Below, piece after piece: positions 40,576-44,791 of a stretch of DNA of 44,791 bases (within the stretch, counting starts at the first letter, position 1; each line of letters opens with the position of its first letter). The notes under the pieces were generated by a model. That model saw nothing but the letters and a program-made list of their open reading frames with translations, did no database searches and was not told where the DNA came from. The stretch is taken from assembly GCA_016213845.1 (NCBI GenBank), contig JACQZN010000093.1:1-44791 (forward strand). Reading direction: 5' to 3'. The translations under genes and the position numbers were made by a program. This stretch comes from Candidatus Wallbacteria bacterium. Lineage in GTDB: Bacteria; Muiribacteriota; UBA6191; JACPRK01.

Positions 40576-41199
40576 CTAGAACGTGAGGACTTTGGCCGTG
40601 GCGAACAGGGTCTGGAGCATCTCGAGCATCGAGATCATCTCGCCGACGCGCAGCTCGCCCTCCAGGCGAAAGTGATCGAGTGAGGCTCGATTGACCTGGA
40701 TCTTGGTCCCCTGCGCTTCGAGGCGTTGCAGGCTCTCGAGCGCCCGGGAGTTCTTGGCTGCCAGCCGCACGGCGGTGTTCAGCAGGAACACGTAGCGCGG
40801 CGGCTGAGGGCTCTCGGAGAGGGTCAAGAGCAGGTTGGCGACCATCGTCGCGCCGTGCTCGGGGTCGTCGGAGGTCCAGGCGTCGCGCGTCAAGACGACC
40901 GCGACGTCGGCCAGCGGCTGCGGCTTGCGCAGCCTCGGATCGGAGTCGAACTCGTGCTTGAACATCCGGACGAAGAACTCGCTGTCCTCCGACGTCTCGG
41001 GGAAGTCCGTGACCGGCCGGGCCTGGCGTTGCATCGGTTGCAGCTGCTGCCTGCCGCCCGCTCGGGAGCGCCCGGAGCCGCGCCTCGGACTGGAGGCTGG
41101 GGTTTCCGCTGTCCCGCGGCCCGAAGTCGACCTCGTGGACCGGGGCTCTCGCTGTTCGGCCGGGCCGGTGTCTTGCCCGCCCGACGTCTTCCTCTTCAT
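40576..41199 (-). CDS. YedF-like DsrE-fold protein lacking the usual cysteines
   Basis: A 207-residue protein. The first ~60 residues are Arg/Ser/Gly-rich and low in complexity. The C-terminal ~75 residues match the DsrE domain of selenium-metabolism protein YedF in plan: YVFLLNTAVRLAAKNSRALE, LQRLEAQGTKIQVN, LDHFRLEGELRVGEMISM. In YedF the strand after the ...EILV segment carries CGTCLD; here it reads VNRASLD, so both cysteines are absent, and the usual TusA domain is replaced by the disordered N-terminus. A sulfur or selenium carrier role is therefore doubtful; a structural or regulatory role is possible. It shares the window with selA but lies 36 kb away. Confidence 0.65.
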   Translation of the reverse strand: MKRKTSGGQDTGPAEQREPRSTRSTSGRGTAETPASSPRRGSGRSRAGGRQQLQPMQRQARPVTDFPETSEDSEFFVRMFKHEFDSDPRLRKPQPLADVAVVLTRDAWTSDDPEHGATMVANLLLTLSESPQPPRYVFLLNTAVRLAAKNSRALESLQRLEAQGTKIQVNRASLDHFRLEGELRVGEMISMLEMLQTLFATAKVLTF

Positions 41200-41239
41200 T
41201 CCAAGAAACCCATCCTCCCCGAATCAGGGCTGAATGCCA

Positions 41240-41269
41240 AGTATACCCCAGCGGCATGGCCGGCTTCAA
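41240..41269 (-). promoter_or_regulatory. Sigma70-type promoter for the YedF-like gene
   Basis: On the minus strand TTGAAG (complement of 41264-41269) and TATACT (complement of 41240-41245) are 18 nt apart, about 40 nt upstream of the ATG. Confidence 0.5.
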
Positions 41270-41286
41270 CATCCGTCGTCCCTCCA

Positions 41287-41315
41287 TTTCCGGTCCTTCG
41301 GGGCCGCTGTATACT
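41287..41315 (+). promoter_or_regulatory. Possible promoter for the epimerase gene
   Basis: TTTCCG (41287-41292) and TATACT (41310-41315) are 17 nt apart. The -35 match is poor. It is arranged divergently from the promoter at 41240-41269. Confidence 0.4.
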
Positions 41316-41367
41316 GCTGCTCTCCCGGGCACCGGTTGCGCGGGCGCGGAGGATTGGAGCTTTCTGG

Positions 41368-42489
41368 ATGAAGATTCTCGTCACCGGCGGGGCCGGGTTC
41401 GTCGGCTCGCACATCGTCGATCTCCTGCTCGAAAAGGGGCATCAGGTCCGAGTGCTCGACTGCCTCGAGCCTCAGGTGCACGGCGCAGGTCGGGCGGTAC
41501 CGGGCTACCTCTCCCCGGAGGCCGAGCTGATCGTCGGCGACGTGCGGGACCATGACGCGGTGCGTCGGGCTCTCGAGGGGGTCGAGGCCGTCTTCCACCA
41601 GGCCGCGGCGGTCGGCGTCGGCCAGTCGATGTACGAGATCGAGCGCTACGTCTCGGCCAACTCGCTGGGCGCGGCCGTCCTGCTCGACACGATCCACCGG
41701 GAACGCTGCCAGCTGGCGAAGATGGTCGTGGCCAGCTCGATGTCGATCTACGGCGAGGGTCTCTATGTCTGCGCCGGCTGTGGACCTGTCCACCCGAGGC
41801 TCAGGCCCGAGGCGCAGCTCGCGGCCCACCAGTGGGAGATGCTGTGCCCCCGCTGCGGCGGCGCCACTCGGCCCGCGCCCACTCCCGAGGACAAGCCGCT
41901 CTTGCCGACCAGCGTCTATGCCGTCACCAAGCGGGACCACGAGGAGCTCTTCCTTTCCGTGGGCGAGGCCTACCGGATACCCACCGTTGCGCTCAGGTAC
42001 TTCAACATCTATGGCCCCAGGCAGGCGCTGTCGAACCCGTACACGGGCGTGGCCGCCATCTTCAGCTGCAGGCTTCTGGCCGGCAACCGCCCCCTGGTCT
42101 TCGAGGACGGGCTGCAGTCGCGGGACTTCATCCACGTGCGCGACATCGCCCGGGCCAACCTGCTGGCGCTCGAGAAGAGCGGCGCGGACTACCACGCCGT
42201 CAACGTGGGGTCGGGCCGGGCGACCAGCCTGCAAGAGCTGCTAGCCCTGCTCGCCGGAAGGCTGGGGGTAGAGCTCGAACCCGAGTACGTCAACCGCTTC
42301 CGCGCGGGGGACATTCGCCACTGCAGCGCAGACATCGGACGCGCCCGCAGCCTGCTCGGTTTCGAACCTTCGATCGCGTTCGCGGAGGGGGTCGACGACC
42401 TGGCCGCCTGGGCGCGAACGCAGCGGCCAGTCGACGGCGTGGACGGCGCGCGCGAGGAGCTGGCGCGTCACGGCCTCATCCGGAGCTGA
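41368..42489 (+). CDS. NAD-dependent sugar-nucleotide epimerase/dehydratase with zinc-ribbon insert
   Basis: A 373-residue extended SDR enzyme. It has the NAD loop TGGAGFVGSHIV (6-17), the catalytic SSMSIYG around S124, and the Y184-x3-K188 pair (TSVYAVTKRD), followed by RYFNIYGPRQ and DFIHVRDIARA. Between the serine strand and the YxxxK helix lies an insert with C135-x2-C138 and C160-x2-C163, a zinc-ribbon-like four-cysteine module (YVCAGCG ... LCPRCGG). It probably interconverts UDP- or dTDP-sugars for polysaccharide or glycan synthesis; the exact sugar is unknown. The start at 41368 has a GGAG-type ribosome-binding site and gives the canonical N-terminus. Confidence 0.85.
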   Translation: MKILVTGGAGFVGSHIVDLLLEKGHQVRVLDCLEPQVHGAGRAVPGYLSPEAELIVGDVRDHDAVRRALEGVEAVFHQAAAVGVGQSMYEIERYVSANSLGAAVLLDTIHRERCQLAKMVVASSMSIYGEGLYVCAGCGPVHPRLRPEAQLAAHQWEMLCPRCGGATRPAPTPEDKPLLPTSVYAVTKRDHEELFLSVGEAYRIPTVALRYFNIYGPRQALSNPYTGVAAIFSCRLLAGNRPLVFEDGLQSRDFIHVRDIARANLLALEKSGADYHAVNVGSGRATSLQELLALLAGRLGVELEPEYVNRFRAGDIRHCSADIGRARSLLGFEPSIAFAEGVDDLAAWARTQRPVDGVDGAREELARHGLIRS

Positions 42490-42551
42490 AAATCGACCCT
42501 GCGGCCCCATGGAATAGTTACCGATATGAGGTATCATTCGGAGAAGGCGCG

Positions 42552-43901
42552 ATGAACAACTCCTCTGGCATCAAGATGAAGTTCTGCGAATCGCTCGACC
42601 GATTCGTGGCCATCCGGTGCTTCACCACCCAGCAGCGCAAGGAGCTGTTCCAGAACGTAAAGATCACCGACAAGAAGTCCTACAAGCGGCTGATCATCAA
42701 CGCCGCCGTGGTGAACTACCTGGACGAGATCGCCCCCTCGGTCTTCGGAAACGAGGAGTACCCCTTGCTGGGCGAGATCATCGAGCAAGAGCTCTACAAC
42801 CTCTGCATCAAGGTCAACCCCGGGCTCGACATCAAGGAAGTGACCATCCAGGTCAGCGAGCAGGAGGCGGATCGTCAGATTCCCCTGCTCGGCTACAGCG
42901 CCGAGGTCGAGCCGGTCACCGAAGGTGGCCGGTTGTTGCAGATGGAGGAGGAGCTCCGTAAGCGCGTCATAGGCCAGGATCAGGCCGTAGAGGTGGTCTG
43001 CCAGGCCATTCGCAAGGCCAAGGTCGGGCTCCGGAACCCGAAGAAGCCGATCGGCAGCTTCATCTTCGTGGGACAGACCGGCGTCGGCAAGACCGAGCTG
43101 GCCAGATCCCTCACCGCCTTTCTCTTCGGCAGCGAATCCGAGATGGTCCGCGTCGACTGCAGCGAGTACGCGATGAGCCACGAGTACTCGAAGCTGATCG
43201 GCGCTCCCCCCGGCTACATCGGCCATAACGACGGGGGCTACCTCACCGAGGCCGTCAAGAACAAGCAGCACTCCGTCGTCGTCTTCGACGAGATCGAGAA
43301 GGCCCATCGCAAGGTCCACAATCTGCTCCTGCAGATCCTCGAGGAGGGCGTCCTCACCGACGGCCGCGGCCAGCAGGTCAGCTTCCGCGAAACAGTCGTG
43401 ATCATGACCAGCAACGTCGGTGTCGAATCGCTCGACACGATGTCGTCGGCCATCGGATTCGCCCAGCAGAAGCCGAAGATCGACCAGGAGCTGAAGTCGC
43501 GGGAGACGCGAAAATCGCTCGAGAAAGTCTTCCCGCCGGAGTTCCTCAACCGCGTCGATGAGATCGTCACGTTCCGGGCGCTCTCGCGCGAGGACTGCGT
43601 CGCCATCATCGACATCATGCTGCGCGAGGTGGCAGAGCGGCTGGCCAACCTGGGGCTGTCGCTCGACGTCACCCGGCCGGCCCGCGAGTTCCTCGTGGAT
43701 CACGGCACCGACGTCAAGTACGGGGCCCGGCCGCTGAAGCGGGCCATCCATCGGCACGTGGAGAATCCGCTGGCAGGGCTCATCCTTTCCAGCAAGATCC
43801 ACAAGAACGACCAGATCGTGGCGACCCTGAATGAAGAAAAAGACGACCTCGTCTTCGAAACCGTCAAAGAAAAAGACCGCAAAGCGCCATCCCATCCATG
43901 A
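42552..43901 (+). CDS. Single-AAA Clp/Hsp100-type ATPase
   Basis: The 449-residue protein has one AAA+ module like the second module of ClpA/ClpB: an RVIGQDQAVEVV entry, Walker A GQTGVGKTE (174-182), SEYAMSHEYSKLIGAPPGYIG, Walker B VVVFDEIEKAH, the sensor TSNVG, the arginine-finger region FPPEFLNRVDEIV, and a D2-small domain with YGARPLKRAIHRHVENPLA. The N-terminal ~125 residues are not a Clp N domain or first AAA module and are unrecognised. A GGAGAAGG ribosome-binding site precedes the ATG. It probably unfolds or remodels proteins; no clear ClpP-docking loop was identified. It overlaps mazG by 71 nt. Confidence 0.8.
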   Translation: MNNSSGIKMKFCESLDRFVAIRCFTTQQRKELFQNVKITDKKSYKRLIINAAVVNYLDEIAPSVFGNEEYPLLGEIIEQELYNLCIKVNPGLDIKEVTIQVSEQEADRQIPLLGYSAEVEPVTEGGRLLQMEEELRKRVIGQDQAVEVVCQAIRKAKVGLRNPKKPIGSFIFVGQTGVGKTELARSLTAFLFGSESEMVRVDCSEYAMSHEYSKLIGAPPGYIGHNDGGYLTEAVKNKQHSVVVFDEIEKAHRKVHNLLLQILEEGVLTDGRGQQVSFRETVVIMTSNVGVESLDTMSSAIGFAQQKPKIDQELKSRETRKSLEKVFPPEFLNRVDEIVTFRALSREDCVAIIDIMLREVAERLANLGLSLDVTRPAREFLVDHGTDVKYGARPLKRAIHRHVENPLAGLILSSKIHKNDQIVATLNEEKDDLVFETVKEKDRKAPSHP

Positions 43902-44652
43902 CCTCCTGGAGGTGATGGCCAGGCTCAGGGACAAGAAGAACGGCTGTCCCTGGGACCTGGAGCAGGACCACCGCTCGCTCAAGAGCTACCTGCTGGAGGA
44001 GACCCACGAGCTGGTCGAGGCGATCGACGGCGGCAGCGATCGCAAGATGGCCGAGGAGCTGGGGGATCTGCTGTTGCAGATCGTCTTCCACGCCCAGATG
44101 GCCAGCGAGCGCGGGGCGTTCGACTTCGGAGCCGTTTCCGAGGGGATCTCGTCGAAGCTGGTGCGCCGCCACCCGCACATCTTCGGCGACGTGAAGGTGA
44201 AGGACGCAGCCGAGGTCGTCCGCAACTGGGAGGAGATCAAGAAGACCGAGCCCGGCCGCAAGTCGATCTTCGACGGCGTGCCGAAGGACCTGCCAGCGCT
44301 CTTGCGCGCCTACCGTCTCCAGGAGAAGGCTTCCGTCGTCGGCTTCGACTGGAAGGCCGCGCACGAGGTGGCCGAGAAGGTCCGCGAGGAGATCGAGGAG
44401 TTCCTGGACGTGGCGCGCAAGAACGACCGCCCGCGGATGGAGGAGGAGTACGGCGACATCCTCTTCAGCCTCGTCAACCTGGGCCGGTTCCTGGGCCTCA
44501 ACGGGGAGTTCAGCCTCAACGCCGCCAATCGCAAGTTCACGGAGCGCTTCGGCGCCATCGAGGCCGAGGCCCGCCGGCGCGGCGTCCGCCTGGAGTCCAT
44601 GACCCTCGAGGAGATGGACGCCGTCTGGAACTCGATGAAGGGGAAGACTTGA
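43831..44652 (+). CDS. mazG: Nucleoside triphosphate pyrophosphohydrolase MazG
   Basis: Hydrolyses NTPs or dNTPs to monophosphates, cleaning abnormal nucleotides and modulating stress signalling. The 273-residue protein has two MazG folds. The first has GCPWDLEQDHRSLKSYLLEE, EETHELVEAID and EELGDLLLQIVFH; the second has EIEEFLDVA and EEEYGDILFSLVN. The ATG at 43831 adds a Lys-rich tail (KKKTTSSSKPSKKK) and overlaps the upstream ATPase gene by 71 nt; the next in-frame starts (43912, 43915) would remove residues conserved before GCPWD, so the long form is preferred. Immediately after the stop codon a heptanucleotide repeat begins. Confidence 0.93.
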   Translation: MKKKTTSSSKPSKKKTAKRHPIHDLLEVMARLRDKKNGCPWDLEQDHRSLKSYLLEETHELVEAIDGGSDRKMAEELGDLLLQIVFHAQMASERGAFDFGAVSEGISSKLVRRHPHIFGDVKVKDAAEVVRNWEEIKKTEPGRKSIFDGVPKDLPALLRAYRLQEKASVVGFDWKAAHEVAEKVREEIEEFLDVARKNDRPRMEEEYGDILFSLVNLGRFLGLNGEFSLNAANRKFTERFGAIEAEARRRGVRLESMTLEEMDAVWNSMKGKT

Positions 44653-44762
44653 GGCTTGAGGCTTGAGGCTTGAGGCTTGAGGAGTGAGGCTTGAGGAGTG
44701 AGGCTTGAGGAGTGAGGCCTCAGGAGTCAGGGGGCAGGGGGCAGGTGTGAGGCCCGAGGGCG
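44651..44762. repeat. Heptanucleotide tandem array, locus 4 (16 units)
   Basis: Sixteen units in unbroken 7-nt phase: GAGGCTT four times, then GAGGAGT and GAGGCTT alternating, GAGGCCT, CAGGAGT, CAGGGGG twice, CAGGTGT, GAGGCCC, GAGGGCG. It begins inside the mazG stop codon. CAGGAGT is the reverse complement of ACTCCTG in the array at 5358. Confidence 0.85.
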
Positions 44763-44791
44763 GGACCGGGTGCGGCGCAGTCGGGCGCCTC

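Noticed and set aside
44651..44762. CRISPR-like array
   Set aside because: Units are 7 nt with no spacers, and no cas genes are present; it is a simple tandem repeat.

Overview
The window is a high-GC, densely coded bacterial chromosome segment. No tRNA, rRNA, CRISPR array, transposase or phage gene was recognised. A lipobox-bearing giant lipoprotein, a GspE/PilB-type ATPase and an RND/MMPL exporter suggest a diderm (Gram-negative-type) cell plan. The phylum cannot be fixed from sequence reading alone. All function calls come from recognising motifs and domain order by eye; no database search was run. Layout: (1) 1-6375 is mostly housekeeping: upp, metK, a class I methyltransferase, selA, a DUF2225 zinc-ribbon protein, a Lys/Ala-rich protein on the minus strand and a DUF1304-type membrane protein. 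(2) 6461-23444 is the most unusual part, thirteen plus-strand genes that read as a lipid-making and lipid-exporting pathway. They are a GNAT acyltransferase; a class III aminotransferase fused to an acyl-ACP-reductase-like domain; a secreted protein of unknown function; an RND/MMPL transporter; a second GNAT/FemAB-like protein; three B12-binding-type radical SAM proteins, two of them membrane-anchored paralogues; a ferritin-like di-iron protein; two fatty acid desaturases of different histidine-box type; and an ICMT/PEMT-like membrane methyltransferase. From 16950 onward every junction but none overlaps by 1-8 nt, so the block is translationally coupled. The working inference is that acyl-ACP is reduced to an aldehyde, transaminated to a long-chain amine and perhaps N-acylated, while the chains are desaturated, modified by radical SAM chemistry and methylated, and the product is exported by the RND protein. 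(3) 23473-25380 is a GspE/PilB-like ATPase on the minus strand. (4) 25512-36527 is one 3671-residue lipoprotein with a PKD-like domain, 25 repeats of about 115 residues organised in a higher-order duplication of exactly 2070 bp, and a C-terminal six-bladed NHL propeller. (5) 36555-44652 is again mixed metabolism and cell processes: a [2Fe-2S] ferredoxin, trpE, rsmA (apparently starting at CTG), a CheB-like protein with an altered active site, a YedF-like DsrE protein lacking its cysteines, a sugar-nucleotide epimerase with a zinc-ribbon insert, a single-AAA Clp-type ATPase and mazG. Four intergenic spots (84-118, 5358-5413, 11891-11925, 44651-44762) carry tandem heptanucleotide arrays that share unit sequences, so they form one dispersed repeat family.
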